NCBI GenBank assembly: GCA_964452355.1
Contig: CAYVKV010000005.1
Span: forward strand, 1 to 64,000
Direction of reading: 5' to 3'
Origin: UBA1450 sp964452355
Lineage (GTDB): Bacteria > Patescibacteriota > Microgenomatia > UBA1406 > GWC2-37-13
Length of the DNA stretch: 64,000 nucleotides
Shown: piece after piece, positions 14,717 to 23,960 of the stretch
Numbering within the stretch: the first letter of the stretch is position 1
Layout of the letters: every line of letters begins with the position of its first letter
Position numbers and translations under genes: made by a program
The notes under the pieces: generated by a model
What the model was told of the DNA's origin: nothing
The model's input: only the letters and a program-made list of their open reading frames with translations
Database searches by the model: none

Positions 14717-15226
14717 AAATGTAGTACCCCACTCGGGCACAAAGACGTGCCGGGCGGGCACAATTGATTAATGGATAGTTGGGAGGTGGCGCTTGTCTCG
14801 TGCGACCACCTCTCTATCCCTTAGGAGTAAATCACTTTACTTTTGAGGGATAGAAAACATAATTTCTATTATTACTCTTTTTCATACTCAAAAAAGCTTT
14901 GAGAACATGAAGAAACGGTAATTATCGTGATGATCGTTTTTGTGAACTAATGCATGTTTGAATGAAACGCATCATCGCACTTTAATAATCAGGGTTTGGA
15001 AAAAACAAAACTATTTAGTTATTTTCGTATTCCTACTGGAATGCAGAAGAAAGGATAGAGTTCTATCTGTCTTTTCTCATGCATTCCAGATTGAGTCCCT
15101 CTCACGGGAGAGGTTGATTCTTTGGAATATGTGTTAATGTTTTGGGTCTTTTTTATAAAAAAAAGATCGAGGTTACAGAGTCCTCGGAAAAACTCTGGCC
15201 CGTTCCCCGGGTGAAGGGGAAAAGAT
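14717..15226. other. Gene-free stretch with several hairpins
   Basis: No gene is supported. At 14773-14819 a two-part stem forms (GGATAG/CTATCC and GAGGTGG/CCACCTC). The same CTATCCCT (14814-14821) can pair instead with AGGGATAG (14846-14853), so two folds compete. A further hairpin, TGGAATGCA/TGCATTCCA, lies at about 15038-15088. The leftward frame across 15019-15675 is an artefact of the island's composition. Confidence 0.45.
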
Positions 15227-15287
15227 GGAAGCAAGCCTGCAGATCGGGTCAAATCAGTCTGCAGACGCCCTATCTCGGGCTGCTTCC
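15227..15287 (+). promoter_or_regulatory. Branched leader structure upstream of the gene at 15338
   Basis: GGAAGCA (15227-15233) pairs with TGCTTCC (15281-15287), and inside it CTGCAGA (15237-15243) pairs with TCTGCAG (15258-15264). A T-rich stretch (15301-15315) follows, then the GGAGGTGA ribosome-binding site. Possibly a cis-acting RNA element. Confidence 0.5.
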
Positions 15288-15337
15288 TTTGTAGGAAACC
15301 GTTTTTTGCTTTTTCACTAGTCACTTGGAGGTGACAA

Positions 15338-16240
15338 ATGGCTACCAAGCCGAAAAACCAGAGTCCCTTGTGGACAGCCTTGGCCACCGTGGCAGTAGTA
15401 TTTACGGGGGCAATCATTCTCCTCCTCGGGGGTACGCAACGCGCGTCCGCCCAGGAGGCCGGCCAGATGACTGGCACTTGCAACGGTGCCCAGGTTACTG
15501 GGACACCCGAGCAGGTTGCCTCGTCTCTGGCATTGCTCGGCTGTGGAAGCGGCACCGCCGCAGCCCCAGCCACCGGCGGAACCGTAGTTTCAGGCGCAAA
15601 CACCTGTAAGGTAAATACTGGTGCAAATTTGCGCGCGCAAGCTGATGCGAATTCTACAAGAGTCGGCGGAGCCACTGCAGGAACAGTACTTCAAATCATC
15701 TCTGTGCATAGCAACTGGCTACAAACCACCTCCGGGTGGATTTATTCCCCGTTGTGCACCATGGTGCCGCCTTCGGAATGGACTCCCCCGGCAGACAACT
15801 GCAGCGCTACTGCCAAGATCTTGCCTAACGACGACAAGGTGGACACAATCATCGGCGAGCGTGGCGAAACAATCCAAGTCACCATCCTGAGCAGTGGGGA
15901 TCTCTGTGATCCCTACCGCGTAATTTGGGACGGTGTCCGGATTCGCCAGGACCGCCTCCCCAAGGAAGGTGAACGGCGCTCGTTTGAGGCCGACTTCCAG
16001 GGCTGGTGGGCGGGCGCGGCCACTTGGGCTGGCGTTTCCTGTCTGCTTGAGACCGACCATGACAAGAATAGTGCTACGCCCCGTCTGGCCGTCTTCGACC
16101 GCGCAGGGAGAACGGTGGGCTCCACCCACGGTACACAGGTCTTTGACTTGATGGATAGTGGCTGGTACATGGCTGTATGCCAGGGAACGCTCAACCCTGG
16201 CTTCACGGTCATTCGCCCAACCGATGGCTGGACCCGGTAG
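15338..16240 (+). CDS. Secreted SH3b-domain protein, GC-rich
   Basis: The protein has 300 aa. GGAGGTGA, a full match to the anti-Shine-Dalgarno, lies just before the ATG. A signal peptide or anchor covers about 1-38 (hydrophobic VAVVFTGAIILLLGG, then AQEAG). A bacterial SH3-like domain (SH3_3) is visible at about 88-143: CKVNTGANLRAQADANSTRVG...GWIYSPLC. SH3b domains often bind cell-wall peptides. The C-terminal 150 residues are unrecognised. Together with the gene at 13667 it forms one GC-rich island on the same strand, each gene having its own hairpin leader. Confidence 0.72.
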   Translation: MATKPKNQSPLWTALATVAVVFTGAIILLLGGTQRASAQEAGQMTGTCNGAQVTGTPEQVASSLALLGCGSGTAAAPATGGTVVSGANTCKVNTGANLRAQADANSTRVGGATAGTVLQIISVHSNWLQTTSGWIYSPLCTMVPPSEWTPPADNCSATAKILPNDDKVDTIIGERGETIQVTILSSGDLCDPYRVIWDGVRIRQDRLPKEGERRSFEADFQGWWAGAATWAGVSCLLETDHDKNSATPRLAVFDRAGRTVGSTHGTQVFDLMDSGWYMAVCQGTLNPGFTVIRPTDGWTR

Positions 16241-16399
16241 TAAGAAGCGCGGCGAAAGCCGCAAGTTCTCACTCAGAATTTTGAGCGGGCGTATAGGCTC
16301 CACGATACGGGCCTAAACAACAACTGAATAGTGACCGAGTAGCAACGATGCTACTCGGTCACACCCTTTCCAAACCCTGACTTTCCTATATGTAGAAAT

Positions 16400-16524
16400 G
16401 GATCCTGAAACAAGTTCAGGATGACGATTCTGGATGCTCCGCCTTGGGCGGATTACCAGAATGACAGTTTCTGCCGAGAGGAAAGTTTTACTATGAGGAG
16501 ATTCCTGCCTACGCAGGAATGACA
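16400..16524. repeat. Three palindromic repeat units ending in ATGAC
   Basis: Unit 1 (16400-16425): arms ATCCTGAA/TTCAGGAT around ACAAG, then GAC. Unit 2 (16427-16465): arms ATTCTGG/CCAGAAT with an inner CCGCC/GGCGG stem, then GAC. Unit 3 (16501-16524): arms ATTCCTGC/GCAGGAAT, then GACA. Translated, they give the HPELVSGS and FLRRQES peptides that turn up as spurious ORFs in many bacterial genomes. Confidence 0.75.
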
Positions 16525-16548
16525 ATTATTATCAATTTCATAAATCAT

Positions 16549-16773
16549 ATGAACAACACAGAAGGAATCGTGCGAAGTGCAGTAGTCCTCTTAGGACTTA
16601 TCGGCGCTTTGTACGTCATAAACATGTTGGGAAACCAATATATGAGAAACCAAGCTGTAGACGGATGTATCGCTTCAAGCAAAACTGAAGTGGTAAATCC
16701 TGATCGCTCAGTCTGGAAAGGAACCAGTCGTGACTGGTATGCCCTTTGTATGCAAGAAAAAGGGATGAAGTAA
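16549..16773 (+). CDS. Small membrane protein (74 aa)
   Basis: I start at the ATG at 16549 because the upstream part of the frame runs into a palindromic repeat. The protein has a transmembrane segment near the N-terminus (about residues 8-26, RSAVVLLGLIGALYVINML) and a short soluble tail with two cysteines (C38 and C67, roughly) and a WKGTSRDWYALC stretch. No family recognised. It is flanked on both sides by repeats of the ATGAC-ending family. Confidence 0.55.
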   Translation: MNNTEGIVRSAVVLLGLIGALYVINMLGNQYMRNQAVDGCIASSKTEVVNPDRSVWKGTSRDWYALCMQEKGMK

Positions 16774-16775
16774 AG

Positions 16776-16799
16776 ATGCTGAAACAAGTTCAGCATGAC
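16776..16799. repeat. Fourth palindromic repeat unit
   Basis: Arms ATGCTGAA (16776-16783) and TTCAGCAT (16789-16796) surround ACAAG, followed by GAC. This matches the unit at 16400 except for compensating changes in the stem, so the hairpin is conserved. It lies in the 32-bp gap before the glycosyltransferase gene at 16806. Confidence 0.75.
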
Positions 16800-16805
16800 A
16801 CTAGT

Positions 16806-17693
16806 ATGAAAAAAACAACAATTACACACAATCGGCCACTCATATCAATCATTCTCCCCGTACTCAACGGTGAGAAATTTTTGAGAGTCGCACTTGACAG
16901 TATGATCGCCCAAACCTATACATATTGGGAGATGATTATTGTGGATGACGGGTCTTTTGACGAAACACCTCGGATTCTTACAGAATATTCCAAAAAATAT
17001 CCGCTCATTCGCATAACCACCAATAAAAAACAAGTTGGGATTTCAAAAGCCTTAAATCAAGGAATACGGCTTGCAAAAGGGTCATATATCGCACGCATGG
17101 ATGCTGACGACATATCCTATCCGGAGCGCCTCGCAAAACAGCTTGATTACTTGCAAACAAATCCAACCGTTGTTGCGGTAGGAGCCCAGTGTGACGTCAT
17201 TGATGCACAAGGAAGGATCACCGGGGTAAAAACCTTTCCCCTTTCGCATGAGCAGATTTATAAAACCATATTCCACTTCAATCCCCTCCAACACCCGGTA
17301 CTTATGGTAAATCGTTCCCTATTGCCGAAAAAATTTGTATTCTATGACATATTGGATGGAGCGGAGGATGTCAATCTTCTTTTTAAACTGTTTGCCTTTG
17401 GAAAGGTCATAAATCTTGACGAGGCACTCCTAGCATATCGTATTCACAGCACAAATAGTTCGCTCAAAAAAATTAAACATATTTATCATCAGGCGCTTAT
17501 TGCCCGTATTCAAGGAGTATTGCGCTATGGTTATCGACCAACTATTGAAGGAATTGGGCTTATCATCATTCAAACAATTTTAGTAACACTTCTTCCTGAT
17601 CCGATTCTTCGCAAAATCTATTTTTATGCTCGAGGAATCAAAGCGCATATTTCCAGGGCAAAAAAAATCAACTTGATCCCCAACATGGGATAA
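16806..17693 (+). CDS. Family 2 glycosyltransferase
   Basis: The start is the ATG at 16806, because the longer frame translates a palindromic repeat. The protein has 295 aa. It has the GT-A core: ISIILPVLNGEKFLRVALDSMIAQTYTYWEMIIVDDGSFDET, then the metal- and sugar-nucleotide-binding MDADD at about residues 98-102, and a C-terminal helical part with EDVNLLFKL. It moves a sugar from a nucleotide donor to an envelope or lipid acceptor; the exact sugar is unknown. The large GT-C-like gene follows 23 bp downstream. Confidence 0.88.
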   Translation: MKKTTITHNRPLISIILPVLNGEKFLRVALDSMIAQTYTYWEMIIVDDGSFDETPRILTEYSKKYPLIRITTNKKQVGISKALNQGIRLAKGSYIARMDADDISYPERLAKQLDYLQTNPTVVAVGAQCDVIDAQGRITGVKTFPLSHEQIYKTIFHFNPLQHPVLMVNRSLLPKKFVFYDILDGAEDVNLLFKLFAFGKVINLDEALLAYRIHSTNSSLKKIKHIYHQALIARIQGVLRYGYRPTIEGIGLIIIQTILVTLLPDPILRKIYFYARGIKAHISRAKKINLIPNMG

Positions 17694-17716
17694 TCTTTTG
17701 TCAGTACAATTATTGT

Positions 17717-20700
17717 ATGATCGCATTTAAAGAAAAGACATTTTCACATCTTCAGAAATTCTGGGGCTATTATGCTCTCATATTTATTGAAATACTTCTT
17801 TTTATCACAAATTACAAGCCAGGTACATTTCTTGTTGGATGGGATAATTTGTTTCCTGAGTTCAATTTTTCACTCAATTTCAAGCGAGCATTTTTCGCAG
17901 TCTGGCAGGAATACCGAGGCATGGGAGTTGTAGATAGTATGTCTCACGCCAGTACTCTTGTCGAAGAACTTGAACGATTTATTCTTTCATTTTTTATGCC
18001 GATGCATATGATCAGATGGGTCTATATCATGCTTTTGCACTTGGTTGGTGGACTTGGAATATTTCATCTTCTCAAACAATATATTTTCAAAAAAACAAAA
18101 ATGAGCTCCGAAACCGCGCTCATGCCTGTATTCGTATCATTTCTTGCAGCGCTGTTTTATCAGTATAACCTCGGAACAATCCAACAAATGTATCTTCCTA
18201 TGGAGGTATTTGTTGTTCATTTTGCCTTTCTTCCGTGGCTTGTTTGGGCAACGTTTAAATCCCTTGAAACCGGACACCGAAAATATTTTTGGTATTTCGG
18301 GATTCTTTCGTTCTTTGCGACACCACAAGCCCATGTACCAACCATCTTTATCGTTTATGCCATGACCATCAGCATTATTTCAATTTCTTATGCTTTTTTT
18401 ATTGATCCGCTAGCTTGGAAAAGGGTTGTTAAACTTGCAATTATCTGCTTTGTGACCAATGCATTTTGGATTATTCCCTTCATGTATGCAGCACTCACTC
18501 ACTCCCCTATCGTTGCAAACTCAAAAGCCTTTCAAATGGCGTCAAACGATATTTTTTACCGAAACCACGAATATGGAAATCTCAAAGATATTGCACTTTT
18601 AAAAGGAACTCTCCTTGAATATTATTATTACAACTTCAAAACGCATGCAAGTGAGAATATGTTTGCTCCCTGGCTTGCTCATATTCACTCGATGTTTTTT
18701 CTCATCCCAGCCTGGCTTAGCTTTGTGCTTGGGCTTGTTGGAGCGTTTGTGGCGTCAGTCAAAGTTAAGTCTGCACGGATAATTTCTGGATTATTCATTT
18801 TTTCTATTTTCATGTTGGGTACAGATATCCCATTTATCGGGAATATAAATGCATTTTTCCGTGAAAACGTACCACTTTTTAAAACGGTTTTCCGATTTGT
18901 ATTTACGAAATTTTCAATTCTGTATGCTTTTTCTCTAAGTATTATGATCGCCGTTGGAGCGATGTATATCATAAACCTCGTCTCAAAATTGAAGTTCAAA
19001 ATCATGCTTGTTGGTATTTTTACATTGGCAATAATCGCATACATTTTTCCATCATTTCAAGGAGATTTCTTTTATGACAACCTTCGTGTTGAAATACCAA
19101 TGAAATACTTTAAGACGTTTGAATTTTTTAATAAACAAGATCCAAATACTCGTGTTGCCATACTCCCTGCGCCGTGGTACTGGTCATGGCTTCAGCCAAA
19201 CTGGGGAACGATAAACTCTGGATTTCTGTGGTACGCCATTCCCCAACCCACAACCGATCTTGCATTTACCCCATGGAGCAATCATAACGAGAATTTTTAC
19301 TGGGAACTGGATCGGGCCCTCAACCTTGAAGACATCGCTCTTGTTGAACATGTATTGAGTAAATACGACATCACATGGATCTATCTCGATCGAGATATTT
19401 TGAATGCAGAGTCAAGAAAGGTCAATTTTTCATCACTCCAAAAACTTTTGGCTCAATCTCCACGGATAAAAAAAATAACTTCGTTTGATGCAACCGATAT
19501 ATACCACTTTGAAAACACATCGTCAAAAAACTTTGTTTCTATCATTGAATCACTTCCAACAATTGCATATGACGATTCATATCTTGATTACGACCGTTAT
19601 TACCACCAAAACGGAGATTATCAAAAAGCCACAGATAAGAAAATTCCCGATACCATCTATCCGTATTTTTCTCTATTTAGTGGGAAAGCTCCCCATATCA
19701 ATGCCATTACTGTTTCTGAAACAGAGACTGATTTGACGTTTCAAAGTAGCGTAAATAACCTCGGAAAAAATCCGTTTATTGTCAATACATTTCCTGACTA
19801 TGCTCCTATAAGCTACTTGTTGAGAGATGATGGAACTTTTCAAACATTTCAGCCAAAAGCTGATCTACGGATTTCATCAGACGACAATCCTCTGGTTGAA
19901 GTAGCGATTAATAAAAAGTCATCATTAGTTTACACTTCAGATACGGATAAAACCTATACTACCCAACTCAATACCGCCTGTGACGTAAATACTTCTGGAA
20001 CTACTGCCATGTCGCAGGTACCTGATGAAAATGGCTCAATTCATTTTCAACTTACTTCGGTAAATTCATCAAACTGTATTCAAGTTGCAGTTCCCAATCT
20101 AGAGCTTCGATTTGGATATGTTATGAAAATTGAATATACCTCAGATCTCAAACGAGGTTGGTTTATGAATGTGTATAGCCGAACGAGTAAGAAATCAGTC
20201 TTGGAAACGTATTTGCGCAACAACGGTCAAAAAGATACTGATTATATTATCCTTCCTCCACAAAGCAAGCATGATCTTGGATATTCTATTTACTTTAACA
20301 ATAAATCTGAAGGAGTTGAAAAAGTAACAAACACACTACATCGGGTTGAAATCTACCAAATTCCCTATATAGAGATGAGGGATTTACATGTGATCAACTC
20401 CATTGAAGCTCGCTCGTATTCACAAACTCTCCCCGCTTCTGTTGATCATCAATCTCCATACAAATACACGATTACACCAAATGAATTGAAGGATAGTCAA
20501 ACGGTAGTACTCCATCAAGGATTCGATTCCGGCTGGAAAGCATACAAGACGTGTAGCGCGAATCGCGTAACATGTAACGTGCAGAGGTTGTTTCCATTTA
20601 TATTTGGCACTGAACTCAAAGATCATGTCCTCGTCAATAACTGGGCAAATGGATTTGTTCTTAACAATACGACTTCTGATGATTCGACGATCGTCATCAT

Positions 20701-20815
20701 CTTCTGGCCACAATACCTCCAATTTGCAGGTTTTGGTATTTTGATACTCAGCATTATCATTGCATTCTTAAAAAGAAACAAAGATTCAGTAAAATCTCCC
20801 GCAGAGATTATCTGA
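17717..20815 (+). CDS. Large polytopic membrane protein, GT-C glycosyltransferase-like
   Basis: The protein has 1,032 aa. The N-terminal half (about 1-450) has around ten transmembrane helices; an acidic loop just after the first helix (FLVGWDNLFPEFNF) is where GT-C enzymes carry a catalytic aspartate. The second half is a large extracytoplasmic beta-rich region, followed by a last membrane helix (about 995-1015) and a basic tail. The layout recalls YfhO or arabinofuranosyltransferase-type proteins, which use lipid-linked sugars outside the membrane. TACAAT ends 6 nt before the ATG. It pairs with the GT2 gene just upstream. Confidence 0.65.
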   Translation: MIAFKEKTFSHLQKFWGYYALIFIEILLFITNYKPGTFLVGWDNLFPEFNFSLNFKRAFFAVWQEYRGMGVVDSMSHASTLVEELERFILSFFMPMHMIRWVYIMLLHLVGGLGIFHLLKQYIFKKTKMSSETALMPVFVSFLAALFYQYNLGTIQQMYLPMEVFVVHFAFLPWLVWATFKSLETGHRKYFWYFGILSFFATPQAHVPTIFIVYAMTISIISISYAFFIDPLAWKRVVKLAIICFVTNAFWIIPFMYAALTHSPIVANSKAFQMASNDIFYRNHEYGNLKDIALLKGTLLEYYYYNFKTHASENMFAPWLAHIHSMFFLIPAWLSFVLGLVGAFVASVKVKSARIISGLFIFSIFMLGTDIPFIGNINAFFRENVPLFKTVFRFVFTKFSILYAFSLSIMIAVGAMYIINLVSKLKFKIMLVGIFTLAIIAYIFPSFQGDFFYDNLRVEIPMKYFKTFEFFNKQDPNTRVAILPAPWYWSWLQPNWGTINSGFLWYAIPQPTTDLAFTPWSNHNENFYWELDRALNLEDIALVEHVLSKYDITWIYLDRDILNAESRKVNFSSLQKLLAQSPRIKKITSFDATDIYHFENTSSKNFVSIIESLPTIAYDDSYLDYDRYYHQNGDYQKATDKKIPDTIYPYFSLFSGKAPHINAITVSETETDLTFQSSVNNLGKNPFIVNTFPDYAPISYLLRDDGTFQTFQPKADLRISSDDNPLVEVAINKKSSLVYTSDTDKTYTTQLNTACDVNTSGTTAMSQVPDENGSIHFQLTSVNSSNCIQVAVPNLELRFGYVMKIEYTSDLKRGWFMNVYSRTSKKSVLETYLRNNGQKDTDYIILPPQSKHDLGYSIYFNNKSEGVEKVTNTLHRVEIYQIPYIEMRDLHVINSIEARSYSQTLPASVDHQSPYKYTITPNELKDSQTVVLHQGFDSGWKAYKTCSANRVTCNVQRLFPFIFGTELKDHVLVNNWANGFVLNNTTSDDSTIVIIFWPQYLQFAGFGILILSIIIAFLKRNKDSVKSPAEII

Positions 20816-20841
20816 ATAATTAATTCCTGTATAATAATTTC

Positions 20842-23010
20842 ATGCAACTTTCCCACCTCCAGATCCGAAATCCAAAAGACGATGAAACAGCACCTGAGGC
20901 TGCGACTCAGATCTTTTCTTCTTTGCTTTCCAATAAACACAGCGTTTTTGTCCGACTTTTCAAAGAAGTAGACTGCTTTTCATTTGAACTTTTCCTCACC
21001 GGTCAGTCAATTTATTACTATGTCACTGTTCCGACGCCACGAGAATCATTGGTCCACAGCTTGATTTCATCTTCGTATCCTCAATCATTTATCCAGCGCA
21101 CCAGTGATCCGATGGAAATGGTATTGCAAAACCCACACCAAGCGGTTGCCGATCTCAGACTTCAATACTCATATAAGCTTCCCATAAAAACCTATACTGA
21201 ATTTACCGATATTGACCCGCTCTCATCCCTCATTGGGCTTTTATCAAAACAAAAACCATGGTATCGACTGGCTATTCAAATCCTTGTCACTCCCCCGTCG
21301 TTTTACTGGCAGGGCGACACTCTAAATTCCCGTGAATCTGAAAAAGTAGACCCTCTGACCGGAGAGTCGAAAACAGAAAAATCAAGTGACAATAGCTCAT
21401 ACATTGCCAAAAAGGTATTGTTTCAAGGAGGGCGCACTGCGATTCGGATTCTTGCCGCATCAAAAGAAAAGGAACAGAGTCCCAAAACACTTCTTCAAAA
21501 TGTCGGCGGCACCTTTGGATCTTTTTCACTGGGAGAAGGAAATAAATTTGATCTTCGCATCAAACTCTTTGGTGTGAATGATTTTATCAATCGGATGAAG
21601 AATCGTTCATTTACCTGGCTTGAGCATAGAACGCAGATCTTAAACGCGCAAGAGCTTGCAACGCTCTGGCATCCACCAGGATTGCAGCTAAAGGGTATTA
21701 AAAACATTGCCTGGGGAAAGACCCTTGCGGGAGAGCCACCAGAAAACCTTCCCACCACCGACAACGTCAGCGAGGAAGAGAAAAATGATGTTAATTTTTT
21801 TGGAAAGGCTGAGTATAAAAATAAGGATTCGATATTTGGGATCAAATCTGCTGACCGTCGCAAACACGTGTATATCATCGGAAAAACGGGCGCCGGTAAA
21901 TCGACACTGATTGCCAATATGGCAATCGATGACATCAGGCGTGGTCGCGGCGTGGGCATCATCGATCCACATGGAGATCTTTCAGAAGCAATCTTGGACT
22001 ATATCCCAAAACGTCGCATGAATGATGTGGTGTATCTTGAACCATTTGATACCGAGCGCCCATTTGCGTTAAACGTCCTTGAGATCAAGGATCAAACCCA
22101 TCGTGATCTTGTCGCATCAGGAATTGTCGGTATTTTTTACAAAATTTATGGCGATTCATGGGGACCACGACTTGAGTATATTTTGAGAAATACGATATTA
22201 ACTCTGTTGGAAATCCCTAACTCAACACTTGCCGATGCACTCCCTCTTCTTGCCGACCCACAATATCGAAAAGCAAATATGCATCACGTGAAAGATCAGG
22301 TTCTTTCAAACTTCTGGACGCGCGAGTTTGATATGATGACCGATCGACTCCGTGTTGAAGCAATCTCTCCTATTCAAAACAAGGTCGGACAGTTTGTGTC
22401 AAGCAAGATGATTCGAAACATTATTGGTCATCCCAAGTCCACTATTGATCTTGAGGACATCATGAATTCAGGAAAAATACTTATTATGAATCTCTCACAA
22501 GGAAAGCTTGGCGAGGACAATGCGGCCCTACTGGGCGCTATGATCATCACTCAAATCCAACTTGCCGCGATGAATCGATCATTTCAAAAAGAAAAAGATC
22601 GCCGAGACTTTTTCCTCTATGTTGATGAGTTTCAAAACTTTGCAACATCATCATTTATTAAAATTCTTTCAGAGGCGCGAAAATATCGACTCGCACTCAC
22701 TCTTGCCAATCAATATATCGAGCAGATTGAAGAAGATGTGATGACCGCCATCTTTGGCAATGTCGGAAGCCTTATCTCATTTGTTGTCGGAGCGCGCGAT
22801 GCAGAGTTTTTGAGCAAGGAATATTCGGAAATGTATTCGCAAAATGATTTAGTCACCCTTGGAAAATATGAAACGGTCATAAAAATGTCGATAGATGAGA
22901 TGACTTCACTCCCCTTTCCCGCAAAAACGCTACCGCCACCTGCGCTCAAGAATTCAAACCGCGAAAAGATCATTCGCCTTTCAAAGGAAAGATATGGACG
23001 AAAAACTTAA
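20842..23010 (+). CDS. Conjugation-type ATPase (DUF87/TraG-like coupling ATPase)
   Basis: The protein has 722 aa. After a roughly 340-aa N-terminal region it has Walker A IIGKTGAGKST (about 347-355) followed by GVGIIDPHGDLSEAILDYIP, and Walker B FFLYVDEFQNFAT (about 590-600), then ARKYRLALTLANQYIEQ. This is the HerA/VirB4/TraG-type motor ATPase often present in CPR genomes as a stand-alone gene, possibly for DNA uptake or secretion. No other conjugation gene is nearby. TATAAT ends 6 nt before the ATG. Confidence 0.82.
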   Translation: MQLSHLQIRNPKDDETAPEAATQIFSSLLSNKHSVFVRLFKEVDCFSFELFLTGQSIYYYVTVPTPRESLVHSLISSSYPQSFIQRTSDPMEMVLQNPHQAVADLRLQYSYKLPIKTYTEFTDIDPLSSLIGLLSKQKPWYRLAIQILVTPPSFYWQGDTLNSRESEKVDPLTGESKTEKSSDNSSYIAKKVLFQGGRTAIRILAASKEKEQSPKTLLQNVGGTFGSFSLGEGNKFDLRIKLFGVNDFINRMKNRSFTWLEHRTQILNAQELATLWHPPGLQLKGIKNIAWGKTLAGEPPENLPTTDNVSEEEKNDVNFFGKAEYKNKDSIFGIKSADRRKHVYIIGKTGAGKSTLIANMAIDDIRRGRGVGIIDPHGDLSEAILDYIPKRRMNDVVYLEPFDTERPFALNVLEIKDQTHRDLVASGIVGIFYKIYGDSWGPRLEYILRNTILTLLEIPNSTLADALPLLADPQYRKANMHHVKDQVLSNFWTREFDMMTDRLRVEAISPIQNKVGQFVSSKMIRNIIGHPKSTIDLEDIMNSGKILIMNLSQGKLGEDNAALLGAMIITQIQLAAMNRSFQKEKDRRDFFLYVDEFQNFATSSFIKILSEARKYRLALTLANQYIEQIEEDVMTAIFGNVGSLISFVVGARDAEFLSKEYSEMYSQNDLVTLGKYETVIKMSIDEMTSLPFPAKTLPPPALKNSNREKIIRLSKERYGRKT

Positions 23011-23027
23011 TCCTACCTCCGTCAAGG

Positions 23028-23849
23028 CTAAATTAATTCATCGAGAGAATGTGCTTGATGTATAAGCCATGCAGCATTAATTGAATGAATTTTTGTGTAG
23101 TATATTTCAAGAACGTCAGATATAAAATCTGGAGATAGGTTTGGAATACCATCAATATGTAAGCCAAAACGCTCTCTTCCAATGCTTGAATGACTTTTTT
23201 TATCTCGTTTCACTGGATTGGTCCGGATACCGTCATATGATGAAAGATACTCCATTAACTCATCCGCACAATGCATAAACCAAGGAGGTGCTTGTAAAAA
23301 CAAATGTGCATTTTGTTGAGAAATTGAAATTGAATTCTTGAGAATTTCAGCAAACAATCGAGAACTCAAATCTGGCTGTTCTTTCCTGATTGTTATCCAT
23401 CCGTTATATGCCCTGAGGAATATAGCGTTAAATCCAACTCCTGCTGCTGCATTGACGTCCTCCCACGTATTCATTTGTCTCAAATCTCCTGAGATGTGTG
23501 CAAGATTTTGTGGTAAATTTCCTGCTCCTCGTGTAGTTAGACCTACAGAAAGACCCTTATCAAACAAAGTTCCATTTGTTGAAGCTTTTGCAGAAAGATC
23601 TCGTATCATTCCAGTTCCAGCCATAAGGTCCAACACAGCAAGCGGACTTTTGATATGTGAAAGGGCTACAGAAGGTGGCATCTCACAACTGCCAAAATAC
23701 GCATTATACTGACTAAAATTATCATCATATGTTGGCCATCCACGCGCTTCTTCACAGGAGACAATACCATTAGTAAATTGTGTTATAGGATAATTTGTTT
23801 CAGTTGTTAAAAGTGCAATATCACGTGGATTTACATTTTCTATAGCCAT
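23028..23849 (-). CDS. Putative SAM-dependent methyltransferase-like protein
   Basis: The protein has 273 aa. A single motif suggests a class I methyltransferase: AVLDLMAGTGMIRDLS at about residues 71-86, the glycine-rich SAM loop. The later GFNAIFLRAYNGWITI could be the motif IV/V strand. No other domain is recognised, and it has neither signal nor membrane segment. It is convergent with the ATPase gene, 17 bp away, and has a candidate TGCAAT box 9 nt before the ATG. Substrate unknown. Confidence 0.55.
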   Translation of the reverse strand: MAIENVNPRDIALLTTETNYPITQFTNGIVSCEEARGWPTYDDNFSQYNAYFGSCEMPPSVALSHIKSPLAVLDLMAGTGMIRDLSAKASTNGTLFDKGLSVGLTTRGAGNLPQNLAHISGDLRQMNTWEDVNAAAGVGFNAIFLRAYNGWITIRKEQPDLSSRLFAEILKNSISISQQNAHLFLQAPPWFMHCADELMEYLSSYDGIRTNPVKRDKKSHSSIGRERFGLHIDGIPNLSPDFISDVLEIYYTKIHSINAAWLIHQAHSLDELI

Positions 23850-23960
23850 AGACCAGAGATTGCATTAGTAAGTATATATTTACTATATTATAATCCCTTC
23901 TTTGCATTTCCACAAAGGAACCTCAAATTTTCTGGGAAGATATGATTGAAAGAAGAAACA

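Noticed and set aside
13925..14763. Several long frames antisense to, or in other frames of, the gene at 13667
   Set aside because: They arise from high GC and the Thr/Pro repeat. The sense frame has a signal peptide and SD site.
14717..15337. Integron attC sites flanking the GC-rich genes
   Set aside because: I looked for the GTTRRRY/RYYYAAC core pairs at the ends of the hairpins and found none.
15019..15675. 218-aa leftward frame opposite the SH3b gene
   Set aside because: It spans the hairpin leader and the coding part of the SH3b gene; no motif.
16313..16525. 70-aa leftward ORF with HPELVSGS and FLRRQES peptides
   Set aside because: It is a translation of the palindromic repeats, a known source of spurious ORFs.
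20842..23010. Integrated conjugative element
   Set aside because: Only the ATPase is present; no relaxase, integrase or mating-pair genes nearby.
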